A stretch of 64,000 nt of DNA, taken from Segatella buccae ATCC 33574. Lineage in GTDB: Bacteria > Bacteroidota > Bacteroidia > Bacteroidales > Bacteroidaceae. The notes under the pieces were generated by a model. The model was given only the letters and a program-made list of their open reading frames with translations, was not told where the DNA came from and did no database searches. The stretch is taken from NCBI RefSeq assembly GCF_000184945.1, contig NZ_GL586311.1:2383753-2447752 (forward strand), given 5' to 3'. This document shows, one piece after another, positions 26,480 through 37,571 of the stretch. A program made the position numbers and the translations under genes. Within the stretch, counting starts at the first letter, position 1. Each line of letters begins with the position of its first letter.

Positions 26480-27244
26480 CTATTTCTTTCGTGTGCGGAC
26501 GAGGTCGAAAAGGTAGCTCGCCTTAATGACGATGTTGCCAAAATTACTCTTGCCAAAGAAGTCACGTTTGCTGCTACCATAAATATTGCCAAGTCCATAA
26601 TAGTAACGGGCCTCGACTTGAAAATGCCCGATCTTAGGTACGGAATATTCAACACCCAAGCCTACGGCAATGCCATAGTCGAACTTCTTCTCTACACTCA
26701 TGGTGTCTTGGGCGACGACCGTGTTGCTGCGCCCTGTCGTAAGAGACTGGTTGCGCTTGCTCAATTCAAAATTGGTCGTGGTGGATTCACTTAAATAATA
26801 GCCAAACTGTGGCCCCAAATTAACAAAGAAATTGGCACCTTTGCTTTCGCGTCCCCATGCGAGGTGGGCAAACATGGGAACTTGCACATAGTTAATGGTG
26901 CGACTATACTCCTCAGCCAAACCGGTTTCTTCATTGATGACCGGCTCATTGTTAACTGTCTTTATATCCTCTTTCCAACCAAGTGAGGCATAGTTCACCT
27001 CGGCTTGAATGGCACAAATGGTCTTAAAATATTTTTCACACACATACCGGAATGACAGTCCGCCGGTGATGCCGCCGTGGTAACCTTGAGACACCGAAGG
27101 ATCGAAGCCTACATTGCTCAACACATAGCCGCCATTGACACCAACGGCAAAATCGTTGCGATGCTCGCCTATCTGCGAATGGGCGGAAGCGGATGTTAAC
27201 AGATATATGGCCATGATGGCCGACACCTTTTTATGTATTCTCAT
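26480..27244 (-). CDS. PorT-like outer-membrane beta-barrel protein
   Basis: 254 residues: signal peptide (MRIHKKVSAIMAIYLLTSASAHSQ) followed by repeated amphipathic strands and periodic glycines (GVNGGYVLSNVGF, GGITGGLSFRY, VNLGPQFGYYLS, GIAVGLGVEYSV, QVEARYYYGLGNIYG), the pattern of the small eight-strand barrel family that includes PorT. It ends in the aromatic-hydrophobic strand VIKASYLFDLV plus a basic tail. PorT proper is needed for type IX secretion in Porphyromonas, but this barrel family is large, so a direct secretion role is only a possibility. It follows the LysM/receptor gene by 107 bases on the same strand. Confidence 0.75.
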   Translation of the reverse strand: MRIHKKVSAIMAIYLLTSASAHSQIGEHRNDFAVGVNGGYVLSNVGFDPSVSQGYHGGITGGLSFRYVCEKYFKTICAIQAEVNYASLGWKEDIKTVNNEPVINEETGLAEEYSRTINYVQVPMFAHLAWGRESKGANFFVNLGPQFGYYLSESTTTNFELSKRNQSLTTGRSNTVVAQDTMSVEKKFDYGIAVGLGVEYSVPKIGHFQVEARYYYGLGNIYGSSKRDFFGKSNFGNIVIKASYLFDLVRTRKK

Positions 27245-27351
27245 ATTATTCTTTTTCTATCTGTCACACTGTCTGTAAACACTCTACAATTTGCATGCAC
27301 CAAGACACCTTCCCTACTTCTCTTAAGCCATGCTACTGCAGAACGGCCATA

Positions 27352-28728
27352 TCAATAGGCAATAGACTCTATCTGTTTGTTGAAAGTGTAATGAATCAAC
27401 AGGAAACTATGATTCTGGAATCCGCCACGTCCGGCTTTCTCAAAATACAATGGCGTTTGCAGCGGTTGGTAGGTGTTTTGCGCCTTCTCCCCTGTGAAGT
27501 TCTTACCAAACCGCTTAAATCCACGGAGAAAGAACTGTGCCTGGTCGTAACCAATAAGGGCAAAGCGAGGCATGGCAAACAGCATATCCGCCCCGAAAAG
27601 CGACTTATAGCGCCGTTCCAAGTCTACAGTCTTCGCATTGGAAGCATTATAATAGAAAGTGGAAGGGATATAAGTGTCATAACGGAAGAAACGGTCAAGA
27701 TTGTACTTGGTATACATCAACCACTCGGTATAGCCATACAGAGAAACTACCAAACCGGGGTATTGGCTGTTAAGCAGGTCGAGTTTGTTTAATGCAGCAG
27801 TCAGCAGAGGAGAACGTCCCGAATTAAGAATAACGACATTCTGCTTAGAGCGGTCGAAAGCCTTGGCAAAAGCTTCGGGCGACGAGTTGAGATTTGTGAT
27901 GCTGTATTTGATGCCACGACTTTCCAACTGCTTGCGGAGTCCGAAAGTAAATATCCCTTTCGTCGAAGCCGTATCATTACAATCGATGAAAATGGGATGA
28001 GCATTGGGGAATCGATTCAAATAGGCATTGATGGCCGATCGGTTAAGCGATTCTGCCGATTGATAGACTTGGTAAACCTGCCTGTTGGTATTCACTTCGT
28101 TTCCACTGATAGAAAAAGGAATGACCATCTTTATGTCGTATGCCTTGCAAAACTCCCCAAGCGCTGCAACTTGCTTGGAATATAGAGGTCCAAAAATAAC
28201 ATCACACTTCGTGGCCCCCTCTTTCAGCAACGTTTGCCGCATATCTGCATCAATAGGAACATTCCAAGCGTATACTTCGGTGGAGAAACCTTGTCGCTTC
28301 ATGTCTTCAACGGCCATGAGAAAGCCACGGTAGTACTCGACCATCCGCCGACCGTCGCCATCCACATCATGCAGGGGCAACATCATGCCTACGCGAATGG
28401 CCGATGACGGAGTGGCTGCCTTTGCGGATGTCACCACCTTAGCGGGCGTTGCGGGTGTCTTGACACTATTTGCTGACCGTTCCGGCTTTGCAAAAGGAAT
28501 GAAGACTGTCGTCCCTTTTTTAAGCACATAGCCTTCGGTCTTCATATCGGGATTGGCATCCAACAAGTCGGGCACAGTGATGCCGTACTTGTTTGCAATG
28601 CCAAACAGCGTGTCCTTTTTCTTTGTCTGATAAATATCGCGCCACTTGGTGCTTTGTCCAAATACAGATACGCTTAAAAGCAAAGTGAGGGACAACAACA
28701 AATATCTTAAAAAATGTCTCATATCCAT
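27352..28728 (-). CDS. LysM domain fused to a periplasmic-receptor-like domain
   Basis: 458 residues with a signal peptide (MRHFLRYLLLSLTLLLSVSVFGQ; starting at residue 1 or 3). A LysM peptidoglycan-binding domain covers about 30-80 (KKKDTLFGIANKYGITVPDLLDANPD, TVFIPF). After a Pro/Ala/Thr linker (83-110) comes a type I periplasmic-binding fold like that of branched amino-acid receptors (IRVGMMLPLHDVDGDGRRMVEYYRGFLMAVEDM, DVIFGPLYSKQVAALGEFC, VIPFSISGN). No ABC transporter genes are nearby, so it is probably not an uptake receptor; a wall-anchored structural or sensing role is an inference. It has a divergent promoter region in common with the T9SS type B protein. Confidence 0.8.
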   Translation of the reverse strand: MDMRHFLRYLLLSLTLLLSVSVFGQSTKWRDIYQTKKKDTLFGIANKYGITVPDLLDANPDMKTEGYVLKKGTTVFIPFAKPERSANSVKTPATPAKVVTSAKAATPSSAIRVGMMLPLHDVDGDGRRMVEYYRGFLMAVEDMKRQGFSTEVYAWNVPIDADMRQTLLKEGATKCDVIFGPLYSKQVAALGEFCKAYDIKMVIPFSISGNEVNTNRQVYQVYQSAESLNRSAINAYLNRFPNAHPIFIDCNDTASTKGIFTFGLRKQLESRGIKYSITNLNSSPEAFAKAFDRSKQNVVILNSGRSPLLTAALNKLDLLNSQYPGLVVSLYGYTEWLMYTKYNLDRFFRYDTYIPSTFYYNASNAKTVDLERRYKSLFGADMLFAMPRFALIGYDQAQFFLRGFKRFGKNFTGEKAQNTYQPLQTPLYFEKAGRGGFQNHSFLLIHYTFNKQIESIAY

Positions 28729-28748
28729 AGGTATTTTGTATTCAAGTG

Positions 28749-28756
28749 CAAAAATA
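28749..28756 (-). promoter_or_regulatory. -7 element for the LysM/receptor gene
   Basis: TATTTTTG on the minus strand, 20 bases before the ATG at 28728. The -33 position has no clear TTTG. Confidence 0.45.
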
Positions 28757-28777
28757 CAAAAAATCTATTATCCCACA

Positions 28778-28808
28778 TTGATTATCTTTCATCTTTTTAT
28801 TAACTTTG
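28778..28808 (+). promoter_or_regulatory. Promoter of the T9SS type B gene
   Basis: TTG at 28778-28780, a 20-base spacer, then TAACTTTG (28801-28808). The leader to the ATG at 28823 is under ten bases if transcription starts about seven bases after the -7 element. Confidence 0.6.
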
Positions 28809-28822
28809 CATAATTAAACGAT

Positions 28823-29533
28823 ATGGAAAGGAAAATTAAACTAATATTAGCATTGGCCATTTCGTGTCTGTCGATAGTCACTGTCAATGCACAAGATTAC
28901 CCCACTATTTCTCCCAATGCGACGTTTACCGATGCTGAAGGACACACCGAGGAGGGAACGAGTTTTAGCGGGTCGGCCCCCATTACGGTCAAGCTACAGG
29001 CCAATCCCACAGCCACAGATGGGTGGACCCCCTATTACGAATGGAGATTTTATACTGACAACAACACTTCCCCCTATCTTGTAAGATATGAGCAAAATAC
29101 TGATTTCACCTTTAATGTAGCCGGAAGTCATCGCATCATTTGCTATGCCAAATTCAGCAAGAGCGGACAAACTGCCATAGAAGTGTCTAACGAAGAGGAG
29201 CCGATAACGATTTCGATCTCAGAAAGCAAACTGGAGATGCCCAACGCTTTTTCGCCAAATGGAGATGGAATAAATGACATCTATAAAGCAAAGGCGGGCT
29301 ACCAATCACTCGTGGAGTTTCATGCCTACATCTTCAACCGCTGGGGACAAAAACTGTATGAATGGGATAATCCGGCCAATGGATGGGACGGTACCTATAA
29401 GGGAAAAGACGTTAAACAGGGTGTTTACTTCGTATTGGTGAAAGCGAAAGGTGCTGACGGGCGAATATTCAACATCAAAAAGGATGTCAATTTGCTGAGG
29501 GGATACACCGAAGCATCGACTGTCACAGAATAG
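28823..29533 (+). CDS. Secreted protein with T9SS type B (gliding-motility) C-terminal domain
   Basis: 236 residues: signal peptide (MERKIKLILALAISCLSIVTVNAQ), an Ig/PKD-like beta domain (about 30-130), and a CHU_C-type C-terminal domain (140-225). The last has the hallmark SPNGDGIND followed by FNRWGQKLYEW, GWDGTYKGKDVKQGVYF. This domain directs proteins through the type IX system and onto the cell surface. The rest of the protein is too small for an enzyme; an adhesin-like or structural role is the best guess. The T9SS core genes are not in this window. UvrA starts 20 bases later on the same strand. Confidence 0.83.
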   Translation: MERKIKLILALAISCLSIVTVNAQDYPTISPNATFTDAEGHTEEGTSFSGSAPITVKLQANPTATDGWTPYYEWRFYTDNNTSPYLVRYEQNTDFTFNVAGSHRIICYAKFSKSGQTAIEVSNEEEPITISISESKLEMPNAFSPNGDGINDIYKAKAGYQSLVEFHAYIFNRWGQKLYEWDNPANGWDGTYKGKDVKQGVYFVLVKAKGADGRIFNIKKDVNLLRGYTEASTVTE

Positions 29534-29552
29534 GCCATTAGAACAGGAAAGA

Positions 29553-32414
29553 ATGAATCACAAGATAGCACAAACTGAACAAGACTTTTTGGACTCAGAA
29601 CGGAAAATATGTGTATGGGGAGCACGTGTACACAATCTAAAGAATGTGGATGTCGTGATACCCCGCAACTCATTGACGGTAATCACAGGGCTCTCGGGAT
29701 CAGGAAAATCCTCTTTGGCATTCGACACCATATTTGCTGAAGGGCAGCGTCGGTATATAGAGACTTTCTCTGCATACGCACGCAACTTTTTAGGCAACAT
29801 GGAACGACCGGATGTTGACAAAATCACAGGATTAAGTCCGGTTATCAGCATCGAACAGAAGACAACCAACAAAAATCCCCGTTCTACTGTCGGAACCACG
29901 ACAGAGGTGTATGACTACCTGCGCTTGCTGTATGCACGGGCGGGTACGGCCTACAGCTATATGAGCGGAGAGAAAATGGTGAAATATACCGAAGAACAAG
30001 TCATTGACATGATTCTCAATGACTATATGGGCAAGCGTATCTACATCCTCGCCCCACTTGTCCGTCAACGGAAAGGCCACTATCGCGAACTTTTTGAGAG
30101 TATGCGCAGAAAGGGTTATCTCAACATACGCATAGACGGTGAGATACAGGAGATTGTGCGCGGAATGAAAGTTGATCGATACAAGAACCACAACATCGAA
30201 GTAGTCATCGACAAACTTGCTGTTCAGAACAAAGAAGATGAACGATTGAGAAAAAGCATCCAGGTGGCCATGAAACAAGGTGAAGGTGTCTTGATGATTA
30301 TGGACAAGGACAGCGGAGAAATCAAAAACTTCTCCAAACGGCTCATGGATCCTATCACCGGACTTGCATACGGCGATCCGGCACCTAACATTTTTTCCTT
30401 CAACTCTCCCGAAGGGGCATGCCCGCACTGCAAAGGGTTAGGAGTCATCAATGAGATAGACCTCGGAAAGGTTATCCCGGATCCCAAACTAAGTATTTAC
30501 GAAGGTGCCATCGTACCTTTGGGGAAATACAAAAACCAAATGATATTTTGGCAAATCGAGGCCATATTGGAGAGGTTTGGCTGCAAACTGAAGACACCTG
30601 TCAAAGACATTCCAAAAGAGGCCATGGATGAAATCTTGTATGGTTCGCTCGAATCTCTAAAGATAGACCGAGAGAAGATGCATACCACCAGCGATTATTT
30701 CATCTCATTCGATGGTGTCATCAAATATTTGCGCACAGTCATGGACAACGATGACTCGACGAGCGGACAAAAATGGGCCGACCAATTCCTTGCCGAAGTA
30801 GAGTGTCCGGAATGTCACGGTCAACGACTGAAACGTGAGTCGCTGTCATACAAAATCTGGGAGAAGAATATCTCTGAAGTCGCCAACCTTGATATCTCGG
30901 AATTAAAAGAATGGCTCGAGCATGTGGAGGAACATTTGGAACCCACAAAAAAGAAGATAGCCACGGAAATAGTCAAAGAACTTCGTTCGCGTGTGACTTT
31001 TCTCTTGGAAGTGGGACTGGACTATCTTTCGTTGAATCGCCAGTCTGCCACACTGTCGGGTGGTGAAAGCCAACGTATCCGTTTGGCGACACAGATAGGA
31101 AGCCAACTGGTGAATGTGCTTTACATCCTTGATGAACCGAGCATAGGATTACATCAACGTGACAACGAACGGCTTATCAATTCCTTAAAAGAGCTGCGTG
31201 ACATGGGCAACACGGTGATCGTGGTAGAACATGATGAAGACATGATGCGGGCTGCCGACTGGATTATTGATATAGGCCCTAAGGCCGGACGTAAAGGTGG
31301 AGAAGTTGTGTTTCAGGGCACTCCTGCTGAAATGCTCAAGCAACATACGATTACGGCCGACTACCTGAATGGTGAAAGAAAGATAGAAGTCCCGACACAA
31401 AGACGAAAGGGTAATGGCAAAATGATTACCTTAAAGGGTTGTAAAGGAAACAATCTTAAAAATGTGGATGTCACTTTTCCTCTTGGGACGCTCACTGTAG
31501 TTACAGGAGTCTCCGGTTCGGGAAAATCTACACTTATCAATGAGACCCTCCAACCGATTCTGTCACATCACTTCTACCGGTCATTGAAAAAGCCAATGGC
31601 ATTCAAAAAGATAGAAGGCATTGAGAATATAGACAAAGTGGTCAATGTGGACCAAAGCCCCATAGGACGCACGCCTCGTTCAAATCCGGCCACCTACACG
31701 GGTGTATTCAGCGATATTCGCGCGTTGTTTGTCAATTTGCCCGAAGCTAAGATCAGAGGCTACAAACCGGGGCGTTTCTCTTTTAACGTGAAAGGGGGGC
31801 GATGCGAAACATGCGCAGGAAACGGCTACAAGACCATCGAAATGAATTTTCTGCCTGACGTGATGGTACCTTGTGAAGAATGTCACGGCAAAAGATACAA
31901 TAGAGAGACTCTTGAGGTCAGGTTTAAAGGAAAATCCATTGCCGATGTTCTTGATATGACCATCAATCAGGCAGTTGATTTTTTTGAGAATGTACCACAA
32001 ATTCTCCCACGCATTAAAGCCCTTCAAAATGTAGGATTGGGATATATCAAACTCGGACAATCCTCCACTACGCTGTCCGGTGGCGAAAGTCAGCGCGTGA
32101 AACTGGCAACGGAATTGGCAAAGAAAGATACAGGGCGGACGATGTATATCCTTGATGAACCGACAACAGGACTCCATTTTGAGGACATTCGTATTTTGAT
32201 GGATGTTCTTCAAAAACTTGTTGACAGAGGCAATACCGTCATCATTATTGAGCACAACCTTGATGTCATCAAACTTGCAGACTATATCATTGACATGGGA
32301 CCGGAAGGTGGCCGAGGCGGCGGAACGCTTCTTGCATCGGGTACTCCCGAAGCTGTCGCCAAAAGCCTAAAAGGCTATACGCCCAGATTCTTAAGGCTCG
32401 CGATAGGCCATTAG
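29553..32414 (+). CDS. uvrA: Excinuclease ABC subunit A
   Basis: DNA damage-recognition ATPase of nucleotide excision repair, 953 residues, full length. Two ABC modules: Walker [15 protein letters not shown] near residue 50 and [14 protein letters not shown] near 652; signatures [17 protein letters not shown] near 500 and [17 protein letters not shown] near 845; Walker [14 protein letters not shown] and [13 protein letters not shown]. Zinc-binding Cys pairs are visible in ACPHCKGLG and CPECHGQRL (first) and CETCAGNG and CEECHGKRY (second). UvrB and UvrC are not in the window. It is probably co-transcribed with the short gene before it, and ends at a strong bidirectional terminator. Confidence 0.97.
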   Translation: MNHKIAQTEQDFLDSERKICVWGARVHNLKNVDVVIPRNSLTVITGLSGSGKSSLAFDTIFAEGQRRYIETFSAYARNFLGNMERPDVDKITGLSPVISIEQKTTNKNPRSTVGTTTEVYDYLRLLYARAGTAYSYMSGEKMVKYTEEQVIDMILNDYMGKRIYILAPLVRQRKGHYRELFESMRRKGYLNIRIDGEIQEIVRGMKVDRYKNHNIEVVIDKLAVQNKEDERLRKSIQVAMKQGEGVLMIMDKDSGEIKNFSKRLMDPITGLAYGDPAPNIFSFNSPEGACPHCKGLGVINEIDLGKVIPDPKLSIYEGAIVPLGKYKNQMIFWQIEAILERFGCKLKTPVKDIPKEAMDEILYGSLESLKIDREKMHTTSDYFISFDGVIKYLRTVMDNDDSTSGQKWADQFLAEVECPECHGQRLKRESLSYKIWEKNISEVANLDISELKEWLEHVEEHLEPTKKKIATEIVKELRSRVTFLLEVGLDYLSLNRQSATLSGGESQRIRLATQIGSQLVNVLYILDEPSIGLHQRDNERLINSLKELRDMGNTVIVVEHDEDMMRAADWIIDIGPKAGRKGGEVVFQGTPAEMLKQHTITADYLNGERKIEVPTQRRKGNGKMITLKGCKGNNLKNVDVTFPLGTLTVVTGVSGSGKSTLINETLQPILSHHFYRSLKKPMAFKKIEGIENIDKVVNVDQSPIGRTPRSNPATYTGVFSDIRALFVNLPEAKIRGYKPGRFSFNVKGGRCETCAGNGYKTIEMNFLPDVMVPCEECHGKRYNRETLEVRFKGKSIADVLDMTINQAVDFFENVPQILPRIKALQNVGLGYIKLGQSSTTLSGGESQRVKLATELAKKDTGRTMYILDEPTTGLHFEDIRILMDVLQKLVDRGNTVIIIEHNLDVIKLADYIIDMGPEGGRGGGTLLASGTPEAVAKSLKGYTPRFLRLAIGH

Positions 32415-32500
32415 CAGGGGCCAAGCCATATGTACCTGCCCTCTCCACTATTAGAGATTAGGAAGGTTCGGCATCAGGACATAACATATAAAGCCAATAA

Positions 32501-32550
32501 AAAAGGAGAAATCCCATGACGAGTTGTGTCGTCATGGGATTTCTCCTTTT
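32501..32550. terminator. Strong bidirectional terminator between uvrA and nuoN
   Basis: A 22-bp perfect stem (32501-32522 with 32529-32550) around a 6-base loop, with A4 on the left and T4 on the right. It serves uvrA on the plus strand and the nuo operon on the minus strand (nuoN stop 20 bases away). Confidence 0.85.
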
Positions 32551-32569
32551 ATCTTTGTGCTTGCAAAAA

Positions 32570-34021
32570 CTATCCTACGGATGCAACGTTTATCCAATTA
32601 TAAACAAATGAGCAAACGCCAAAAGCAACCACGCCAAGTGTACACAGAGCCAATGCCAGCTTGGTGTTAGCATGACTGGTGAAAGTCGGCAACGGATTAT
32701 CATTATGTTTAATGAACATCGCTTTGACGATGAGCAAATAGTAGTAAAGGCTGACCACTGTATTCAACAAAGCAATAAATACCACTGCATACGCCAAGCC
32801 TCCCATTGTGGTAGTGATATCAGCTCCTTTCAATGCGGCCATGAAGACAAAAAACTTTGAAAACATGCCTGCAAAAGGTGGAATACCGCCCAAAGAGAAC
32901 AAAGCCAATGTCATCAAGAAAGCCAACTTTGGATTGGTCTTATAAAGACCATTATAGCTATCCATGTCCACGACTCCCCCATTATGCTCCTCAATGGCAC
33001 TGATGATGGTAAACACACTCATGTTGGCTACAACATAAACCAATACATAGTATGACAAAGCTGTCGTACTCATCGCATTGTCACCAACCACAGCCAACAT
33101 AATATAACCGGCTTGGGAGATGGAGCTGAAGGCCATGAAGCGTTTCAAGTCACTCTGACGAATGGCAAAAAGATTGGCTACGGTAATGGAAAGGACTATC
33201 ACAATGAAGAGCAAGTACTGCCAATACTCAAGCATCGGAGAGAAGACTTTCATCAAAATGGCACAGAGAGTAAAGGCGACGGCTCCTTTGGATACAACGG
33301 AAAGATAGCCCGTAACGGTTGTCGGTGCCCCTTGATAGGAATCGGCTGTCCAAAAGTGGAAAGGTACGAGAGAAATCTTGAAGCCAAGTCCACTGAAGAA
33401 GAACACAAGTCCCATGATTGTCAACGGTGAAGCCGTAAGGTTGATATCATCAAAATAAAGATTACCGGCTGCCGCATACAGGAAAGAGATGCCATACAAC
33501 ATCACTCCGCTTGAGAAGGTTGCCGTAAGAATAAACTTTGCACCGGCTTCTGCCGAATTGTGGCGATACTTGTCAAAGGCTACTAAACATGCCATGGGGA
33601 CGGAAGCCATTTCCAATCCAAGAAAGAACAGAAGGAAATGGTTGGCACTTACCATCATGTTCATACCCAACAAAGTTGAGACTACGAGCATATAGAACTC
33701 TCCCTCTTTAAAGGCAGTATCTTTACGAGAAAGCCATTCCTTTGCCTGAATCATCACAATCAGTGTGCCCACGGCCAATATAGATTTGATGACACCTATG
33801 GAAGCATTGGTAGCATACATGCCGCCAAAAGTCGTACTTGTAGCAACAGGACTCAAATTGATAAGGATATGCACCAGCATCAACACACACATCAGTGGAT
33901 TGAACCATTTACGCTCAGAAGCCTTAGAACTACAAAAGTCGGCAATGAAGGCTATTACCAGAATAGTCATCAGCGTGACCTCCGGTATCATCTTGAGAAA
34001 TTGACTATAATCGATATTCAT
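32570..34021 (-). CDS. nuoN: Complex I subunit N
   Basis: Antiporter-like membrane subunit, 483 residues with about 14 membrane segments. Typical motifs are [21 protein letters not shown] near 130, [26 protein letters not shown] near 215 and [19 protein letters not shown] near 375, with the charged Glu and Lys residues of the proton path. Last gene of the operon, before the bidirectional terminator and 21 bases after nuoM. Confidence 0.96.
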   Translation of the reverse strand: MNIDYSQFLKMIPEVTLMTILVIAFIADFCSSKASERKWFNPLMCVLMLVHILINLSPVATSTTFGGMYATNASIGVIKSILAVGTLIVMIQAKEWLSRKDTAFKEGEFYMLVVSTLLGMNMMVSANHFLLFFLGLEMASVPMACLVAFDKYRHNSAEAGAKFILTATFSSGVMLYGISFLYAAAGNLYFDDINLTASPLTIMGLVFFFSGLGFKISLVPFHFWTADSYQGAPTTVTGYLSVVSKGAVAFTLCAILMKVFSPMLEYWQYLLFIVIVLSITVANLFAIRQSDLKRFMAFSSISQAGYIMLAVVGDNAMSTTALSYYVLVYVVANMSVFTIISAIEEHNGGVVDMDSYNGLYKTNPKLAFLMTLALFSLGGIPPFAGMFSKFFVFMAALKGADITTTMGGLAYAVVFIALLNTVVSLYYYLLIVKAMFIKHNDNPLPTFTSHANTKLALALCTLGVVAFGVCSFVYNWINVASVG

Positions 34022-34042
34022 AATTATTTCTTCTTTTATCTG

Positions 34043-35554
34043 TTAAAGCGCAGCGATATTTGCAAAACTGCCAATGTGCTGAATGACGGGCCCTACCGCG
34101 CCTGTAATGATATGGCTTGCCCAATAAGGGAACAGGCCGAGACCGGCGACACAGGCAATCAGCCCTATGACTGCCACACGCTCATCCCAAGAGGCATCAT
34201 GGAGTTTGTAGAACTCCTGATTGGGTACTTGCTGGAAAAGAATCTTACCAACAACGCGCAAGATGTAAACAGCCGTCACAACAATGGAGGTACAAGCGAT
34301 GATGGTACATGCACGATGGAACGTGTCTGCATTTTCGAATGAACCTACGAAGATGGTCATTTCTGCAACAAAGCCAGAGAAGCCGGGAAGTCCCAAGTTG
34401 GCCAAACCGGCAATGACATAGCCGCATGAGAGGAAAGGCACGATCTTCATCAAGCCGCCGAGATAGCGTACATCACGCGTCCCAGCACGGTGATAAATCA
34501 TACCAATGACAGCAAAGAACAAAGCAGTCATCAAGCCATGCGAGAGCATCTGAAGAATGGCACCGGTAATAGCGGTCTGCGTCATCATCAACAATGCAAA
34601 AAGCACCATGCCACAGTGTGATACAGAAGAATAAGCATTGATGTACTTCAAGTCGGTTTGCACACAGGCAGAGAATGCACCATAAACCACAGAGATGGTT
34701 GTCAGCACAAGGAAAACCGGTGCCCAAGTGTCAAGTGCACCAGGCAAGAGGTACATGGCGATGCGGAAACAGCCATATCCACCCAATTTCATCAGCACAC
34801 CGGCATGAAGCATAGAGACTGCCGTCGGGGCACTGGCGTGACCATCGGGAGACCATGTGTGGAACGGGAACAGGGCACCAAGTACGCCGAAACCGATAAA
34901 TACAAACGGGAAGAATACTTTTTGAACATTTTCCGGGATATTAGCCAAGGCCGCAATTTCATTGATATTCATGGTCGTTGCACCACTGAAGTAATAAATG
35001 CCCAAAATGCCAATAATCAGCAAGGCAGAACCGCCCATCAGCATCAACGTCAACTTCATGGCTGCATATTCCTTGGCTCCGGTTCCCCACACACCGATGA
35101 GAAGATACATGGGAATCAGTGCTACCTCATAGAACATGAACATGGTGAACAAGTCTACGGATATAAAGAAACCGAAGACACCTGTACTCAACAATACAAA
35201 CCAAAGGAAATACTCCTTCTTCATGGGCTCCAGTTGCCAAGAAGCAAATGTACCTGTAAAGACAATGATGGCTGAAAGCAATATCATGACAACAGAGATG
35301 CCGTCGACACCAATAGCGTATTCGATATTGAGCGGTTCAAACCAAGGCACACTGTAAGTGAAAAGCATCGGATACTGGTCAGCAGGCATTGTCTCACGCA
35401 AATCAAGAAATGCGAAAACCAAATAGATGGCGAGTCCCAACAAACAAGTGGAACCGGCAACCATCACCCCACGCACCTGATTGTCATTCTTGGAAAGCCA
35501 AAGGCCTGCCAACATCAAAATGGGGATTACTACGAATAATGTTAATATATTCAT
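34043..35554 (-). CDS. nuoM: Complex I subunit M
   Basis: Antiporter-like proton-pumping subunit, 503 residues. Key motifs are MFYEVALIPMYLLIGVWG near 142 (conserved Glu of transmembrane helix 5), LFPFHTWSPDGHASAPTAVSMLHAGVLMKLGGYG near 230 (conserved Lys) and YSSVSHCGMVLFAL near 315. Thirty bases separate it from nuoL. Confidence 0.97.
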   Translation of the reverse strand: MNILTLFVVIPILMLAGLWLSKNDNQVRGVMVAGSTCLLGLAIYLVFAFLDLRETMPADQYPMLFTYSVPWFEPLNIEYAIGVDGISVVMILLSAIIVFTGTFASWQLEPMKKEYFLWFVLLSTGVFGFFISVDLFTMFMFYEVALIPMYLLIGVWGTGAKEYAAMKLTLMLMGGSALLIIGILGIYYFSGATTMNINEIAALANIPENVQKVFFPFVFIGFGVLGALFPFHTWSPDGHASAPTAVSMLHAGVLMKLGGYGCFRIAMYLLPGALDTWAPVFLVLTTISVVYGAFSACVQTDLKYINAYSSVSHCGMVLFALLMMTQTAITGAILQMLSHGLMTALFFAVIGMIYHRAGTRDVRYLGGLMKIVPFLSCGYVIAGLANLGLPGFSGFVAEMTIFVGSFENADTFHRACTIIACTSIVVTAVYILRVVGKILFQQVPNQEFYKLHDASWDERVAVIGLIACVAGLGLFPYWASHIITGAVGPVIQHIGSFANIAAL

Positions 35555-35583
35555 CTTATTTTGATTCTTTTATTAGTGAGACA

Positions 35584-37569
35584 TTACAGCATAATAGCAA
35601 GTAAGACCAAGGTCAATGCTATTGTACCCGTCAAGAACCACACGGCATAGGAACGCACATCGCCACTTTGCCATGGCCGGATGCTTTCGCCGGCTTCCTG
35701 TGTCCCCCATGCGAGGAAATTCATAAATCCATCAACACACTGACGGTCGAACCATGCTATGGGACGGCTGATGCAGCGGAAGATTACCTTATGAGTGACA
35801 AACTGCCAGATCTCATCCTGATAGAAACGCTTATAGGCCGCACGATGAAGTTTGGGGAATTTCCTGTAAAGGGCATCGGCAACTGGCTGCTTTTCACCTT
35901 TATAGATATAAGTGGCCAATGCGATGCTCAACAAAGCTATAACAATACTGGTTCCGGCAACAGCCCAATCAAGGTGGATATCATAAGCCTGACCGCTCGC
36001 ACTCACAAAGTGACCGAATGGCATCCAACTGCCATCCAGAGGGAGCCAACCACAGACTATGGTGATGGCGGAAAGGAATATCAGCGGAAAGGTCATAGTC
36101 AGAGGAGCCTCATGGGGCGTGTGCTCTGCATGAAGTTCCTTATTCTCCGTCCCCCAGAATATCCCATAATAAAGACGGAACATATAGAAAGCCGTCATGG
36201 CTGCCACACCGGTCATGATCCATCCCACTATCGGACTGTAGTGCATACAAGCGGTAAGAATCTCGTCTTTAGAGAAGAACCCCGAAAATGGAGGAATGCC
36301 TGCAATAGCCAAACATGAAATCAAGAATGTGGCATGGGTGATGGGCATATATTTGCGAAGCCCCCCCATAGCCAACATCTCGTTGGAGTGTACGGCATGG
36401 ATGATACAGCCGGCTCCAAGGAATAGGCAAGCCTTGAACATGGCGTGTGTGAACAGATGGAACATACCGGCCATATACCCCAGCTGAGTGTGATTGTCAA
36501 GCACAGCCTCATGGCCGGGAAGGCTGACACCTAAAGATACCATCATGAAAGCAATCTGCGAAATGGTCGAGAAAGCCAACACTCGTTTGATATCGCTTTG
36601 CGCACAAGCCACAGCAGCTGCATAGAAAGCGGTAAAGACACCAACCCAAACCACAATGCTCATCTGTTCGGGAGCATATTGCACCCACAAAGGAAACATA
36701 CGGGCTATTTGGAAAACGCCGGCAACAACCATAGTAGCAGCATGAATTAATGCTGAAACAGGTGTCGGACCCTCCATGGCATCCGGTAACCAAATGTGCA
36801 GTGGGAACATGGCACTCTTACCAGCTCCACCAATGAACATCAGCACCAATGCCGTGGGCAAAATCAAGCCACCGGCCGTAACAGCCTTCACAGTATCACA
36901 TGCTATAAAAGGAGTAGTGCCTGCGCCCATCACAATGTCACCGACAAAGGAGAAGCTGAATGACTGGGTGTAATAACCGAAGATCAGAATACCGATCAAA
37001 AAGAACATATCGGCAAAGCGTGTAACGATGAAAGCCTTTTTGGAGGCTGCCACAGCTGCATGCAAGGGATAATAGAATCCGATGAGCAGATAGGAAGACA
37101 CACCCACAAGCTCCCAAAAAAGATACATCTGGAAAATGTTCGTGGCCACAACCAGTCCGAGCATAGACATGGTGAATAACGACAGGAAGGCATAATAACG
37201 CTGAAAACCTTTTTCGCCGTGCATGTATCCAAAGGAATAGATGTGAACCATCAAGCTCACCGTGGATATCACTATCAGCATCATCACCGAGATGGGATCA
37301 AGCAAGATGCCCATGTCAAAATGCAAATTACCCAAGGGCAACCATGTAAAATTATAGGGCACCATTGTGGCGTATGTCCCATCGGCACCACGATCTGCTG
37401 TAAAATACAGGAAAGCCGTCATATAGGAAAGGACCGTCACGATACCGAGTGAAGTGGTACCGATGAGTCCGGCCAGCTTATGTGACATTTTCATTCCCGC
37501 CAAAGCCAACACGACAAATGAGAGCGCAGGAAGAAGAAGTATCAAAAATACATAACTGTAATCCATCAT
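35584..37569 (-). CDS. nuoL: Complex I subunit L
   Basis: Distal antiporter-like subunit, 661 residues. Motifs: FWELVGVSSYLLIGFYY near 130, SAMFPLHIWLPDAMEGPTPVSALIHAATMVVAGVFQIAR near 250 and FSTISQIAFMMVSLG near 330. The C-terminal part holds the long lateral helix region and final membrane anchor, as in full-length homologues. Only 2 bases separate it from the nuoK stop. Confidence 0.97.
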   Translation of the reverse strand: MMDYSYVFLILLLPALSFVVLALAGMKMSHKLAGLIGTTSLGIVTVLSYMTAFLYFTADRGADGTYATMVPYNFTWLPLGNLHFDMGILLDPISVMMLIVISTVSLMVHIYSFGYMHGEKGFQRYYAFLSLFTMSMLGLVVATNIFQMYLFWELVGVSSYLLIGFYYPLHAAVAASKKAFIVTRFADMFFLIGILIFGYYTQSFSFSFVGDIVMGAGTTPFIACDTVKAVTAGGLILPTALVLMFIGGAGKSAMFPLHIWLPDAMEGPTPVSALIHAATMVVAGVFQIARMFPLWVQYAPEQMSIVVWVGVFTAFYAAAVACAQSDIKRVLAFSTISQIAFMMVSLGVSLPGHEAVLDNHTQLGYMAGMFHLFTHAMFKACLFLGAGCIIHAVHSNEMLAMGGLRKYMPITHATFLISCLAIAGIPPFSGFFSKDEILTACMHYSPIVGWIMTGVAAMTAFYMFRLYYGIFWGTENKELHAEHTPHEAPLTMTFPLIFLSAITIVCGWLPLDGSWMPFGHFVSASGQAYDIHLDWAVAGTSIVIALLSIALATYIYKGEKQPVADALYRKFPKLHRAAYKRFYQDEIWQFVTHKVIFRCISRPIAWFDRQCVDGFMNFLAWGTQEAGESIRPWQSGDVRSYAVWFLTGTIALTLVLLAIML

Positions 37570-37571
37570 TT

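Noticed and set aside
32551..32560. TATCTTTG-like -7 element on the plus strand at the end of nuoN
   Set aside because: It lies in the tail of the bidirectional terminator, points into the 3' end of nuoN and has no gene downstream on that strand; probably chance.
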